Part shown: positions 33,200 to 46,300 of the stretch, in pieces
Numbering within the stretch: position 1 is the first letter of the stretch
Layout: the number at the start of each line of letters is the position of its first letter
From: Chlamydomonas reinhardtii
Lineage: Eukaryota; Chlorophyta; Chlorophyceae; Chlamydomonadales; Chlamydomonadaceae
Direction of reading: 5' to 3'
DNA: 64,000 nucleotides
Assembly (NCBI RefSeq): GCF_000002595.2
Contig: NC_057016.1
Coordinates: 1-64,000 of the forward strand
Notes under the pieces: generated by a model
What the model was told of the DNA's origin: nothing
The model's database searches: none
The model's input: only the letters and a program-made list of their open reading frames with translations
Translations under genes and position numbers: made by a program

Positions 33200-34069
33200 A
33201 GGCAACCCATCCACACCTGATGTCCATATTCAAAATGTCCAATTCTAGCTGCCGCCGTGTCCTTCCTCCAGCCTCCTTCTCGACCCATATGAATGGCCGG
33301 CTTCCCGCTGCAAGAAGTGTCCACCATGCCCCTAAGCAAGCAAGGTTAAAACCTGGTGACCTTTATGTATATGCGCGGAAATGGGAAGATGAAAAGGCCG
33401 CGGAAGTGAAGAGTGTGGGCATAAGACGGCGTGTTGATGCATGCATGGTGAAGCAGTGGGTGAAGACTGTGAATTTATTGGCTGCATGTAACCTGCTACG
33501 CACGGTTTACTAACTGCACTTGACCATGAATTGTGACAGCATGCCACATCAGGTGCCCGTATCGCGCGCATGACTTCAACTCTGCCCCGTACTAAACATT
33601 ACACTTTCCAGTTGCAGCACATATGTACACTGTCACTCCACATACACACACGTGCGCACATTACGAAATACACACTAGAATATAAGGCCACATACTGCAA
33701 GGATGCATTGTGCAACCCACGCATCCCACACAGGTGGGCCTGTTAAGCAAGTACAGGTTCGTGAGCGAATACAGGCAAAATCATTAGGGGTGCATGCAGT
33801 GTCCATCAACATTTCATGTGCCACAAGCCACACCACGCCTGAAACGCCATTACTGGTATGCCGCGCATCACACGCCAGTCCTCAGGCATGGTGGTGTGTC
33901 TGGCCTACCTTTGCGCCCCCACCCCCAAGCAGATGCAAAAACAGTCGCCCACGCATAGTCGATTTGCATGGTAAGTATTTGCCTACGCCCCGCAGTGTGA
34001 TTACTTGTTGCTGGCAGATGCAGCGCAGCTGTCCTGCTGCCACGCCGGACACGGCCCCGGCCGCCCCTG
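33200..34069. other. Gene-free stretch
   Basis: No gene or element recognised. It contains the 3' flank of the Gly-rich gene. Small plus-strand frames (33220-33513, 33703-34518) lack domains, and the second overlaps real exons on the other strand. Confidence 0.5.
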
Positions 34070-35383
34070 CTAAGACCTGCGCAGCCGGCCGCCGTGCCCC
34101 TTACCCCGTGGCCGACGCTCCTGGTGCTCCTCGCTGTCCTCCTCGCTGCTGTCCTCGTACGCATTGCGGTCCTCCGCGCGCCGGCTGGCATCGTGGCGGT
34201 CGTTTCCCAGGCTGTTCCGTGCATCACCGCCGTCTGGGCCATAGCTGCCTCCACCGCCATCTCCACCGCCACCTCCGCCCCCACCTGCAGCGTGTACGGA
34301 CACAGACGCAAGCATCAGTCTTGGATGTCCTCATCTGTAGAGGACGTAACACAGTCCGGACCCACAGTCCGCCAGCTGACAGGGGCAATGTGCGCCTTTC
34401 GTCATGTGACTCATGTCATGCCAGCATCCCAAATGAAGTTATCTCCACATGCACTATGACCCGCTGCTCACCTCCGCCGCCCCCATGTCCTCCTCCTCCG
34501 AAGTTGTCCCCGCCGTAAGATGTGACGAAAAAGTACAGCCCCATCACAAACAGGTTGGGCGCCAGGTTACGAGCCGTGCGCTCCCAGCCCCAGCCACCGC
34601 CACCGCCGCCACCGCCTCCCTGTGTGCCGATAACAGCAAAGGTTGTCAGCACGCTATAGGGTTTTAGCTATGATTGCTGTATGGCAAACATGGTACAGTC
34701 CGGTAACGGACCGCTCAGTGCAAGTAAGGTTGGGTTTAATTACCCTCGCCCGCACAGTGGCACGGCCGTACAGACCCAAGAGGTCAAGCAAGCGCCACTG
34801 CAGCATCACTCACGCTGTCATCGACAGGCGGCAACCGCGGCGGAGCCCCCATACGTCGTTTCACCGCGCGTCCCCCACTTTGACGTTCTGCGGCGCAGAC
34901 CGTGAGCTCCCTCCGTCCCACCCGCTGCGGACAGGGCGGACAGCGCGCCTGCAGCCGCGTCATAGGATACTGGAGCAAAAAACACAGGTTTGTAAAATAG
35001 CACAGATAAGCAGGCAGCACGACAGGCAGCAAAGACTATCGCCCGCGCGCCGCATCGAAATCGTAAGAACCTTCTCCTACCTCGGAGGGAGCTTTGCGCC
35101 CGTGGTAAGCAGATGCACAGGGCCACGAACTCTTTCTTAAGAGAAGACTGCTCATTTGTTGCTGCTGTCCAGGTGCCCGGGTTGGCAAACGAAATCTGCA
35201 ATTGTCACAACTGCCGCGTAAGCACCAAGGACGGTAAGTGCGTTTGTGTTTGTATGTAAATGTCTTTGTAATATATTGGGGTTTCCAAGGCTCGCTGTGG
35301 AAGAAGTGGCATGGTGACTGACCTATCTCATCATCGTTGCGACAACGCAAGCGAGCCCCCAGCATCAGGCGTGCGACCAACAC
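34070..35383 (-). CDS. Small Gly-rich protein with one possible membrane segment
   Basis: Likely start MLVARLMLGARLRCRNDDEI at 35383, an Arg/Leu-rich leader that could target an organelle. Later exons on the minus strand are near 35200-35090 and 34960-34800, then 34619-34472 and 34284-34070. The fourth reads GGWGWERTARNLAPNLFVMGLYFFVTSYGG: a run of Gly, then about 15 hydrophobic residues, then Gly-rich sequence. The last exon is Gly-rich and ends with an acidic/basic tail (NAYEDSSEEDSEEHQERR). Splice sites around the last two exons are clean; the 5' exons are less certain. I do not recognise the family. Gly-rich plastid or mitochondrial inner-membrane proteins have a comparable look. Confidence 0.5.
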
Positions 35384-35626
35384 GGCACCTTGCGCGCTTG
35401 CAAGCTTGGTAGTTACGTTCCGCTCGGTTCCGTCTTCATCTGACCCCTAAACTTCTGAACGCCCCCCCCCCCCTTCCGCACACATCGCCCGAACTCCCTG
35501 CCAAGAGCCTCCACTGCATACTTGACAGAGTTGATACATTATGCACACCCTATTGTCTTCGTCATAGGCCACGGCAACACACATGGTCAAAGCTCGTCAT
35601 GTAGTGTACCGTACGCGGGCCATCAG
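35384..35626. other. Short spacer, tail-to-head minus-strand genes
   Basis: It contains a poly-C run at 35463-35472. It must hold the 3' end of the OPR-like gene and the promoter of the Gly-rich gene. Nothing else is seen. Confidence 0.5.
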
Positions 35627-38600
35627 TTAGCGCCTAAAGAACAGCTGGGGTCGGGGCGCCAGGCGCAAAGTGACCGCCGTGGCGACCGGTGCTGCAGCGG
35701 CCCCGTCCTTGGAAGCCTGCCTACCAGGTCTGCCCCCAGCTGCCAGGCTACTCAGGTCGCCGACCTCGGAGCTGCTACTGGAACGGCTGCTGCTCCCGGC
35801 CCCTTGTGCGGCCGCCAGAAAGCGGGACAGCAGCCAGGCCAGTTGCCGCGCCAAGGCCCTGTCCCGGGCGCCCGGCGGCTGAGTGGCCTTGCGCCGCATG
35901 GCCTGCACGCGGTGGAGGAGGCACGCACATGGGAAGGTACACAGTATGCTTTCAGGCGGCTGCGCGTTGTGCAGGCGCGTCACTGTATCAGCCATGTTTG
36001 GGTAATGAACATAGGGTAATTGGCCCACCCAACATTCCCCACCCATTTGATCCATCACCCATCACCTCACCCTGAGCAGCACTCGTGCCAGCCCCAGCTC
36101 CTCGTTCACTGCCCCTGCCAAAGGAGCAGCAGCAGCAGCAGGACTTTCCGCACGGTCTGCGCCGCTGCCGTCGAGGCGTAGCTGTGCAGCTGAGAGTGTG
36201 CTGCGGCTGTGCAGCCCCAGACGTCGCCGCAGCCGCATCCCCGACACCAGGGCCGCCGCATCACGTGCACTCAGCTGACCTGCACACGCCGCCGCAGCCC
36301 GGCACATCTCCGCCGCCCAGCCCGGGGGCGGCACCAGCCCGGCCTCGGCGGTGACTGCAGCGGCGTGGGCGAGTGTGGCAGCCTGCGCTTGGGCCACGGC
36401 TGCTGAACCAAACGACCGCCACCAGGACTGAACCACCGGAGCCGGCAGCTGCAGGTTGGCAGCGCGCCAGGCACGTGTGGCACTGCGCATCAGGTGCACC
36501 TGCTTGCGCGGCGTCAGCAGCGGTAGCGCGCGAGTGACTGCGGCCGACAGCGGCACCGCCCACAGCGTCGGCTCCACGTCAGCACTGAGCTGTAGCCGCT
36601 CCACCGCCCACACCAGGTAGTAGGCGCTGATGGGGCCCAGGCCGGTGCCGCGACGACTGCCGGATGCTGCTTGGGAGCTGCCAGGCTCGGGGGGCACCCC
36701 CAGAGCCACAGCCAACAGCGCCACCAGCAGATGCCTAGGTATCGGAAGTGGGAGCACACACCCCTGCGCTGACACTTGAGTAGCAAGACCGCCGCCAGAC
36801 GACGTGGTAGTCGCCGAGTGTGCATTGCCGCTCGCTGGCTTCACCGCACGTTGGCGCTTACGGGCGCCCTGCAACGTCTGCTGGCTGCTACGCCTTCGCT
36901 CCATAGCCGTTCGCCACTTCCATGGCTGCTGCCGCTGCTGCAGCCGTGCCAGGCTGAACAGCACGTCCGCAGCCTCGGCCGCACTGAACGTGCGCCCGTG
37001 CAGCTGGACGCAGCCGCCCCAAGCAGCCCACCAGTCCGCAGGCGGGTAGGCCCCGGCCGCAGCCGCTGCACGCACAAGGCACACTAGCTCGCCCACTCTC
37101 TGCCGGTGCTGCTGGGGGCGACGGCCTGCCGTGTGCGTCACCTCTTGCCCCCCCATCAGCTGCGGTTGCCGGCCATGCTGCTGCAGGTGTTGCTGCCGCA
37201 GCAATTCCCCGGACCGCCTCAGCAGCGCGTCTACTGCGTGCCGTTCGGCCACGCCAAGCCTCATAGACCCACCACCCATGTTTCCTGCATCCCCAGCAGC
37301 AAGGTGGGTGCTAGCCTGCCAAGTCCACTCCGCTCCCAAGTCGACATCAGACGCCCCCGCCTGCTCGCCGAGCACTTGCGGCCCACGCGCTGTCTCGCTG
37401 TCCGCCCCCGGCCCCGCCAGCACTCCGTCCTCCACGGCTGTGAGGCACATGGCGCAGTCCGCCAGCTGCCGCATGACAGGCGCCTGCCGCCACAGCGCGG
37501 CCGCCACCGCTGCCGACTCCCGCGCATGCAGCCGCACGCCCAGCTGCTTCACTGCGTGCAGGGTGGTGGCCAGCGTGCGGGCGTCCTCAGCTGCCATGCT
37601 GGCGCCCGTGGGGCTGCTGCCGTTGCCATCACCCTCCGCCATGGCCGCGCATGCCTGTCCTCCCTCGCCCGGCTGTAGGCACTGTGCCCAGCGCTGCAGC
37701 AGCGCCCTCAGCCCCTCCTTCCACGCCGCGATGCCGGGCTGGTGGCCGCCGCGCCGCAGCTCCGCCATCAGCCGCAGCGCCTCACACACCTCCCGGGAGC
37801 CCAGGCAGGCGGCACGGTGCCGCACCTGCCGCAACAGGCGGCTGAGCACAGGGTATGGCACAGTGACGCGGACGCCGGGGCCGCTGTCGCCGCCATGGTC
37901 ACGTACGCGGCTGCCGGCACTTCCACCGTACGTTTGCGCGCGGTCGCCGCCGTCGCCGCCACTGCTGCCGGGCCTGCGCGTGGGTGTCTGGGCCGCGTGC
38001 ACACAGGCCTGCAGCGCAGTGACCAGCGCCCGACCCACCACTGGGTCGGCACTGCTGCTGCTGCTGCCGCCCTGTAGGCGCGCCCTCTGCACCGACTGCG
38101 TGCAACCACCCCGACCAGGGCCTGTCTGCGCCTGCTGCTCCCGCTCCTGCTGCTCCCGCTCCTGCAGCTTGCGGTCCAAGTGCCGCTGCTGCTCCTGGTC
38201 CAGGCGCGCGAGCAGCTCCTGCAGCAGCTGGCTGTGCAGCAGCCGCACCTCGGGCACGTGGACCACGGCCCTGGACCCAGCGCCCTCACCCCCTGTGCCT
38301 GATGACCAGCGCTGTGTGGCGGCCAGCAGTCCGGAAAGCTGCGCGGTGCTGAAGGCGCTCAGGCGGCAGGAGCAGGCCTGTGTGTGTGGAGGCACATGGC
38401 GGGTAGGCGTGTTGGTCACTGGTCAGGCGGCACGGAAGCAGACGCGAATGCGAACTGTTCATCCAGGGCGTTAAAGAGTTGTTGGAACAGTCTTCTTCAA
38501 CCCGTCATCGCAATCATACCACAGCCGTGTACGTCAAGTCCCCCCTGTGGCCCCTGCCGCCTCCTCACCTGCATCACAAACTCCATGCCCTCCTCGTCCA

Positions 38601-39990
38601 GCCGCGCGCCTGCCCTCGCCAATGCACTCACAATTCCCACCACCTGCTCCCGAGACAAGCGGCCGCCCGCCAGCCCGCCGCCTGCTCGCCCGCCCTGTCT
38701 TCCTGCCCCCGCTCCCGCCCCCGCCGCCTCCGCCGCCGCCTCGTAGCTGTTGAGTGCCTCCAGGAAGCCGCCGGCGTTGCGGCGCAGGTAGTCGGGCTGC
38801 AGCACCGACACCGAGTACAGCAGCAGGCACAGCTCGCGGGCACCCATGGAGTCAGCGGCAGCTCCCTGGCGGCCCCGGCGCCGTAGCTGCGTGGGCGCTC
38901 CTGCTTCCGCCTCCCCCGCATCTGCCTCTTCCCACTCCTGGCGGTTTGCTGCCAGGTCCGCCGGGTCCCACAGCCACACAGCCTCCAGCACTGGCTCCAG
39001 CGCCTCACGCGGCAGCCGCAGCCGCAGCCGCGCTGCCGCCCACATGGCCGCCGCCATCTCGGGCGGGTTGGCGTCCGCTAGCACCTCCGAATGACGGGCC
39101 AGAACACCCCCCAGCGCAGTCGCCACAGGCGGCGACAGCGGCCGGCAGGGTGGCGCGAGCAGGCCGGCCGCGGAGGCAGTGCCCTGGGGCCTGGTGCCGC
39201 CGTCTGCACGGGTCGAGGCTGGGCCGGGTGATGCTCCGACAACAGCGGCCTCACTTGCGCGTCCGCCTTCTCCCTCGGACGCCCTACTGGCCAGCCACTC
39301 TGCAGTTGTAAGTGCCGCACTCAGCTGCACCGCATTCAGGGTGCGGCGCCGAGGAGGTGAGTGCGCGGCAGGCCCCTCGCGGTGTGTGCGTGCCTGGGCT
39401 CTCTCAATCAAGTGCTCCTCCGTGGCCTTTGCGTCCGCTGCGGCCGCAACTCCAAGCGACGCTTCAACAGCCTCAACCTCTGAACCGGCCACATGCAGTG
39501 ACTGCAGTGTTGCCAGCAGCTGCTCCAGAGAGGTGCAGCTGGTGAAGGCGGCCGTGATCTGGGCAGGTGAGCGAGGAAAGGAACCCTTTAGGCGCAGGCC
39601 ATCACTGCCCTCCGGTTTGTCCATGCTGGTTGATCGGCGCTTGCCGCTGCGGCCAGTTATGCTTCGGTTAACCCCTGAGTGCTGCCTGCTACGGGCAGTG
39701 GGAGCGGCGGGCTCTGTAACGCCGGTTGGGCTGGCCATGGATCCGCTGGCGGCGGGTATGTGTGTTGATACCTGCGAAGGTGCCAGCGGACTTGCCACGG
39801 GCCCGTTCGCCACAGGACCCGCCAAGTCTCGGGCTCTTGATGCTGAGGTTTGTGTCGCATGTACAAGCCGCGACGTCATATGCGCACGGCGTGCCGCTGA
39901 CCAGCGCAGGCTCGAGGGGGCGGGGCTGGCTGTGTAGCCACAAGCCCAGCCGCCGGCGCCGAGTCGCAGCGGGGTGCCCCCAATGCTCAT
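35627..39990 (-). CDS. OPR-like helical-repeat protein, probable organelle RNA-binding factor
   Basis: Three exons in phase: 39990-38569 (474 codons), 38377-36071 (769), 35902-35627 (91 plus stop), giving 1,334 aa. Both introns have clean GT-AG borders. The first 120 residues are basic and Ser/Thr/Ala-rich with few acids, as in an algal transit peptide. The rest is a long array of helical units with W/A/L spacing, such as NPPEMAAAMWAAARLRL, ELCLLLYSVSVLQPDYL, YPPADWWAAWGGCVQL and VPPPGWAAEMCRAAAACAG. These resemble octotricopeptide (OPR) repeats (PPP.W...L), which in Chlamydomonas guide maturation, stability or translation of single plastid or mitochondrial mRNAs. The repeats are degenerate here and I see no C-terminal RAP domain. 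Low-complexity Gln and Ser stretches interrupt it. The family call is by pattern, the role by inference. Confidence 0.68.
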
Positions 39991-40476
39991 TTGTGAGCTC
40001 TTAATGTAACTGCGCGGGTAGGAACATTTAAAAGCCTGTACTCCTGTCCGGCGTGAAGGTTGAAAATGAGCAGCACTCTTCCCTCATTGCAACGCAGCAT
40101 TTATTGATAGCAAAGTAAGACACAAATACACATAGTAAGCTCGCAGCATCAGCAAAAGAAATAGAATTGGGCAGCCCATCTGCCCATGCGCATTCTTACC
40201 GACAATTACCCGTCGAACTCATTTTAGGGTATCTTCTTATGTATAGTTCTGCCACTCAAGTCCATACGAACACGACTGCCCTTCAGAACAACCTGAAATT
40301 TATTTCTCCTTCCAGCTCGCAAGCATTCGAACAGCGTTGTTTTGCTCGTCTGAATGCTTGTGTAAACATACCATTATAATAAAGCTTACATCCTAAAGCG
40401 CGAAGGTCAGGCCCCTTGGGGCTGCATCGGACCGGCTGACAGCACAAGCTGTTACAAGCGCTTATATTTGCCAGGG
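39991..40476. promoter_or_regulatory. Divergent promoter region, OPR-like / PG-rich protein
   Basis: 486 bp between divergent start codons. It is AT-richer than its surroundings in 40080-40390 (tttattgatagcaaag, accattataataaagc), which may mark the core promoters. No specific motif is identified. Confidence 0.45.
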
Positions 40477-42499
40477 ATGGTACGAGAGTGGAAGCGCGAT
40501 CCATCGCCAGACTTGTCGCGGGCGCCTCGCGATGCCGGCAGCCTTAGCCCTAAGTCACCGGTAAGGGTGGGTGAAGCCTGAGGGGCCGCAGCGCCTTGCC
40601 AAGGGCATTCCGGTGTGGTGGGCGCGCCTGTCGGGCTCCACGCTGACGGGGACACCATGGAAGGGAATGCAGCAAGTAGCCCCTTTAAAGCTGTCGCAAT
40701 GCGCCTCTTGCCCTGCCCGTGTCGTTTCTGGGGCACGGTCCTCCGCCCAACCTCGGAACCTCTGTCCGCAGACCGTCAAGTTCCGCCCTGGCGAGCGTTT
40801 CGCCTTTGATGGCAAGGCGCGACTACCCAACTTCCTGAATGGGCGAGACGGGCAGATGGGCGAGGCACGTGCCCACATACGGCCCGTCGACACGTCCACA
40901 CACACCACCTACGACTGGTCCGGCGCCGGCGCGGGCCTGGCGGGCCAGAGCCTGGCTGCGGACCTGGCTCGCTCGCTCAACGGCGTATCCAGCCTGCGTG
41001 CGGGCGCCGCCCGGTCCAGCACGGCTCGGTCGCTGGTGGCGGCGGACACGCGCTATCACCACCTGGCGGAGCCGGCCGCGGAGCACGTGGGCCCAGGCAC
41101 CTACGCGGTGGAGCGGGCGCGGCCGGGGCTTGGGCCCATGCCGCTTGACTCGCACACCAGCTCTTCGCAGCCACAGGTGCGCGAGTGAGGAACTGGAAGC
41201 ATGCCGCTGAAGAATTGCCTTGTGGGACGGGCTCCGTGCCTGATGTGTGTGTTTGCTTGGGGCCTACCGTCCTTGTGATGACACTCATGACAGCGCTATT
41301 AAGTACTTCCACTACCACCTCTGGTCGTTGTGCAGCGGGACCCCTACCGCGCCAGTGCGCCCTTTGTGGGCCCCGAGCGGGACAGCGAGGGGCGGTGGGT
41401 GATGTCCCAAGGACCGGATGTGGTCTACATACAGCCACAGTTTCAGGTGAGGCTCTTGAGAAGGCGCATCTCTGTGACGGGGTGGGACGTCTGGGGTATT
41501 TGTAATGTCATGTTGTCTTCCTGAATGGCAGGTGTTGAGGTGTGGACAACAAATGCAGCAATTGTTAACCTGATCTGCACACTTTGCTGTATCGCAGCCC
41601 GCCTCCGACCACGCACCTCCCTGGGACGCAGCAGCGCCGCGTCATGTGGATGCAGCCGACTGGCGCTACGGGCACAGCCGTGTGATGCAGATCGTAGCTG
41701 CAGCGAGAGGAACAGCGTCCACACCCACCTCCCCGTTGCCCGGTAGGCTGAGGTTTGGTCCGATCAGTGGTTGGGCTGGGCTGGACAGTGAAGAGGCATT
41801 CTTTCCAATGAGCGGCATGGCATGGACAATCTTGTAGCTTACCCAGAGGTGGACCACACTCACCTGCTCTTGCTGTTGCCTTTGCCTTGTGCCTCAGGTT
41901 CTCGCGGCTCGCCGTCAGTGCCCGACACGCTCTGCAGCAGTGACAACCGGCTGGACGTGTCGGGGCGGCCGCTGGAGGTGGCGCTGGCGGCCTCTCTGCG
42001 CAACGCCGCCACCTGCATGCGCAGCGGCGAGGCGCGAATCCTGGCGCTGCCGGCGGAGCGGCATGTGGACCTGAGGGCGGCGCGGCACGCCACCAGCCGG
42101 GGGCCGGAGGAGACGGCGCACCTGGGGCCGGGCGCCTACTCCCCGCTGACGTCTATGGGCGGCGCCCGGCGGCGCTCCTACCGGCTGTTCGTGGACCCCT
42201 TTATGGCGCCACAGCCCAGCCCCACCTTCATGGGAGGCATGCAGGTGGATGCGGCAAGCATCGTGCACGCGCACGGCAGGGCGGCGCGCAGGGTGGCGGC
42301 ACAGGCGGCCTCCGCGGGGGGCTCGGGGCCCGGGGGCGGCTCGGGCAGCTTGACGGCGCGCAGCAGCGCCAGCTTCACGGGGGGGACACCGCGCAGCTCG
42401 GGGCGACTGGCGCCTAGTGCGGCCTTCACATCGCCCTTCCGCGGCCAGAAGAGCGGCGCACACGACTGGACCACGGACAGCCGCCTTGTACGGCATTAG
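40477..42499 (+). CDS. Sperm-tail PG-rich repeat (STPGR) flagellar protein
   Basis: Five exons in phase give 448 aa: 40477-40560, 40772-41176, 41336-41446, 41598-41742, 41898-42499. Two copies of the Pro-Gly signature of SHIPPO/ODF3-type proteins are visible: VGPGTYAVERARPG (near 41088) and LGPGAYSPLTS (near 42125). A partial copy may be SRGPEETAHLGPG. Such proteins line the lumen or surface of axonemal microtubules. The rest is Ser/Arg/Ala-rich and disordered, with repeats of ARSSTARS/SLTARSSAS type that could be phosphorylation sites. The start (MVREWKRDPSPDLSRAP) is the first ATG before a strong donor. A role in the axoneme follows from the family and is not shown by the sequence itself. 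Confidence 0.82.
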
Positions 42500-43311
42500 G
42501 GCGGCGGTCACCAGCATGTGGGCATTTGTTTGATTGCGTGGTGTTGCAGGATGTTGGCTATACTAGTGCTGGGCTTGGGGTATGCATATAAATGATTCGG
42601 TTACTGAGCACGGTTACTGGGGCGGACTTCGCCTTTCATCGTGTGCCGCACATGGAGGCGGGACTCATGCAGTACTATGCCCTGCCTCCGAGGCTGTGCG
42701 TCCGTTGTGTCTATGCCCTGCCTACGGGGCTTTGTGTCCGTTGTGACTATATATCTGGGACTGACGTGTCTTGGCTGACCACTGCACCCAGCCGATGACA
42801 CATATGCAACTTGTGCGACACTGCAAAGAGCTGCCATAGGCTTGTCTGCAATGCGAGGGCCGGCAGGGCACCCACGTGGGCCGGTTCAAGGTGCCATATG
42901 CATGGTATGGCGTACGGAGTTACATCCACTGGAATGCATCAACGACATCATCAAGGTCGCCGACAAGCACCTCGGCTGCTCGGCACCACATCAACCTGTA
43001 TCCGCTCACGCGCTCGTTCACATGACCTGAAAGCCAAATCATGTACAGCGCCTTAGTCGGTTCGCACCCGATTTACACTGGCACAGTCGCGGAGCACACA
43101 TCCTGGTGTTGCAAGCTGCTACAGCCGCCTATTTGTGAAGTTGTGTCAGCTATCTACCCAAGTACAAGCAACGTCAGGCGTCATAAACTGTTTCAGTACA
43201 CCGCAGATCCCTTACTATCCGCTATCTCCACATCCACACTACCTCCCAGCCAACCTACAGCTACCCCGCTCACCCCCCACGGCCAGCACCTGGTCCAGTC
43301 CGCCCGCCGCC
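42500..43311. other. Convergent spacer between PG-rich gene and OLA1
   Basis: 812 bp holding two 3' flanks. It contains two near-copies of a 30-bp block (ccgaggctgtgcgtccgttg / cggggctttgtgtccgttgt) at about 42691-42745. On the minus strand a TGTAA lies at 43077-43073, about 235 bp after the OLA1 stop. No gene seen. Confidence 0.55.
43073..43077 (-). terminator. TGTAA polyadenylation signal, OLA1 gene
   Basis: The minus strand reads TGTAA about 235 bp past the OLA1 stop. It fits the volvocine signal but is short. Confidence 0.4.
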
Positions 43312-46300
43312 TCACACGTTGAATCGGAACAGCAGCACGTCGCCCTCCTGCACAACGTACTCCTTGCCCTCCAGCCTCAGGGCGCCCGCCTCCTTGGAGC
43401 CGCTGTACCCCTTGTTCTTGACGAAGTCGTTAAAGGCGATGGTCTCGGCGCGGATGAAGCCCTTCTCGAAGTCGGTGTGGATCACGCCTGCAGCCTGAGG
43501 CGCCGTCATGCCCTTGCGGATGGTCCAGGCGCGGGTCTCCTTCTCACCTACGTGTAGAGGACGTGCAGGGCAGGGGGGGGTGCCATTTTATGGAATGCGG
43601 ATTGTGGAGCGGGGCCATCAGCCGCAAGTGCGAAACGCCTCAGAGCTCAGTGTGCACCATTCTCACCCATTTGATCATGGCTGTCCTTAATGAACCCCAC
43701 CCCAGACCAATCGTGCACGCACGCACGCCTGACGCACCTGTGGTGAAGTAGGTCTGCAGTCCCAGTGTGGAGTAGGTGGCGCGCACCAGAGAGGACAGCC
43801 CGCCGTCCGTGACGCCCAGACTGGCCAGCCACTCCTTGGCCTCCTCCTTGGGCAGCTCGTTCAGCTCCGCCTCCACCTTGGCGCTCACCACGACAACCTG
43901 CACACCCTCTTCGACAGCACGCTTGCGCAGGGCCTGTGTGCAGGCGACACAAGATGTGGTGGCAATACGTCCACGTTTTTGAGAACGGTATCTTCATCGT
44001 CCAAGCATGCTGAGCGAAAGCACAGATCACGCGCCTCAGAAATAACCGACACATTCCCCTGCCCAACCTGCACGTGTGTGTTGTTGGCTCCCTGGTCCGC
44101 CAGGTCGTCCTCCATGACATTGGCGGCGTAGATGAGCGGCTTGAGTGTCAGCAGCCCCAGCCCCTTAACCGCCACCGCCTCGTCCTTGGTCAGCTGCGCG
44201 GTGCGGGCGCCCTTGCCGGCCTCAATGGCGGCCTGGATCTTGTCCAGCGCACTCAGCTCCAGCTCGTCCCGCTCAGCCTGGTCAGCAGCCTTCTTGCCTG
44301 GGCGCGGAAACAGTGGCGAGCAATTGGCGTCCTTGCGTCAGCAGTGCCACTGTGCTTCCCGGCCCCCATTGCATTGGGTTTGGTTTAGTTTGGGCTGGTA
44401 TCTACAAACCTCCCCCCCCCTCCTCCCCGCTCACCCTTCCGCAGCCGCTCCTGCCTCTTGCTGATGACCTCCAGGTCCGCCAGCGCCAGCTCCAGGTTGA
44501 TCACGTCGATATCGTCCAGGGGGTCCACCTGGGGCCGAGGGGGTCGGGAGGGTGTGTGAGGGGGAGACAGCGCTGGAGGGCAGTGCACAGGGGCGCGTCC
44601 CAGACCTGCGCCCGCGCATGTCCATATGCATGACCGTTCAAGCGACACGGTCAAGGGACCCAGCCAAGGGACCCGTGAACCCCCCCGCCATGGGGGTTCA
44701 CGGGTCCCTTGGCTGGGTCCCTTGACGTTAACCCCCCGCCCTGCCTCTTGCCCCCGCCCCCACCCACCCACCCACCCACCCGCTCACCTTGCCCGCCACG
44801 TGCACGATGTCGTCATCCTCAAAGCACCGCACCACCTGCACGTGGGCGTGCGCGACGAGCACAAAGTAAAGGGGGGGCGACACATGTGCGTGTCATGAAA
44901 AGGAACGAAACATGCATGCCGCAGCCGTGGCCCCCACCCCACACCGCTCGGCGCCCGGCCGCTGTGACACCCGTGTGCCGCATCCACCCGCACCTGGCAG
45001 ATGGCGTCGGTGTTGCGGATGTTGGTGAGGAACTGGTTGCCCATGCCCTCGCCCTTGCTGGCGCCCTTGACCAGGCCCGCGATGTCCACAAACTCCACGG
45101 TGGCGGGGATCTGATGGGGGGTAGCCGCACATGGGGGGGGGGGCACGTGGAGGGGGGGAAGAGCGCGGGGCAAGAGAGCGAGACAAGGCAGCCGTGTTGA
45201 AGGCGCCTATCACGTGCCACATGCCATATGCATGAAAGCTGCGCCGCACCTCGTGCCAGCACCAGCAGAACGACGGCAGCTAGGCCTGCGCGACGTGCCT
45301 GCCTGCCGCTCCCTATCAATGCCCCGCCTCCCCCCATGCCCGCGCGCCCCATGCCCCTTCCTCCCCCTCCCCCCTCCACTCCAGCCCATGTCCGCACCAG
45401 GTCCTTGGAGCCGCTGATGGCGGACAGCTGGGCCAGACGGGGGTCCTCAACCTGAGTGAAGTGTTGCGTGTGTGAGTTGGGGGGAGGGGATGTGGTGGGG
45501 GGCGGCAGATGACAAGACCGAGCCAGCAAGAGCAGCTAAGGATGCATTGCTGTGTAGTCGGTTGGCGTCATGTTCTCCTTAGCATGGTAGCCCCTGGTCC
45601 CGGGTGACCGGCGCCTGCAGCAATCAGCCAGCAGCCCTCACTGCAGCACTGCCCTTGAGGTCGCTCGCCCTTGCATCCTATCCCCGCAAGAAACGGCACG
45701 GCGCAACCGCACGTAGCAGAACCCCCACACATGCACACAGATGGACGCCGGACCTCCATGTTCGCACCTGCACGATGCCGACGTTGGGCTCGATGGTGCA
45801 GAAGGGGAAGTTGGCAGCCTGCGCCTTGCCGTTCTCAACCAGCGCGTTGAACAGCGTGGACTGAGAGGCGGAGGGATGTGGATGGGTTGGGTGAGGAAGG
45901 TGTAGTGCAGGATTCAGCAGGGGGGTAACAGGGCGGGGTGAGGGGCTGGGAGTATGGAGGACGAGGCGCGGACTCCAGGCTTGCAAGGTGTACGTAGTCT
46001 TATCAACGAATGCCCGGCCGCCCGCCCTCCCGCAAAGGATGGCGCCATACTCATTGTTACCGCCCCACACGGTGCTGCAACCCCTCGCCCCCAACAGTTC
46101 GCATGTGTACCTCACCTTGCCAACGTTGGGCAGGCCCACAATGCCCGCCTGCAGTGCGGCAACAGTGGTGGTCCTGCGACGACAGCGGCAGAGCACCAGC
46201 GGTCAGCTTGCATGGCGCCGGCTGTTGCGTGCCACGCACCACCAGCCGAAGCGGAACACTTCCACCCTCCGGCGACATACCCCGCCAGATTCATGTCTTC

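Noticed and set aside
37131-38474. 447-codon plus-strand frame
   Set aside because: It is the antisense shadow of exon 2 of the OPR-like gene, Ser/Cys/Pro-rich with no domain.
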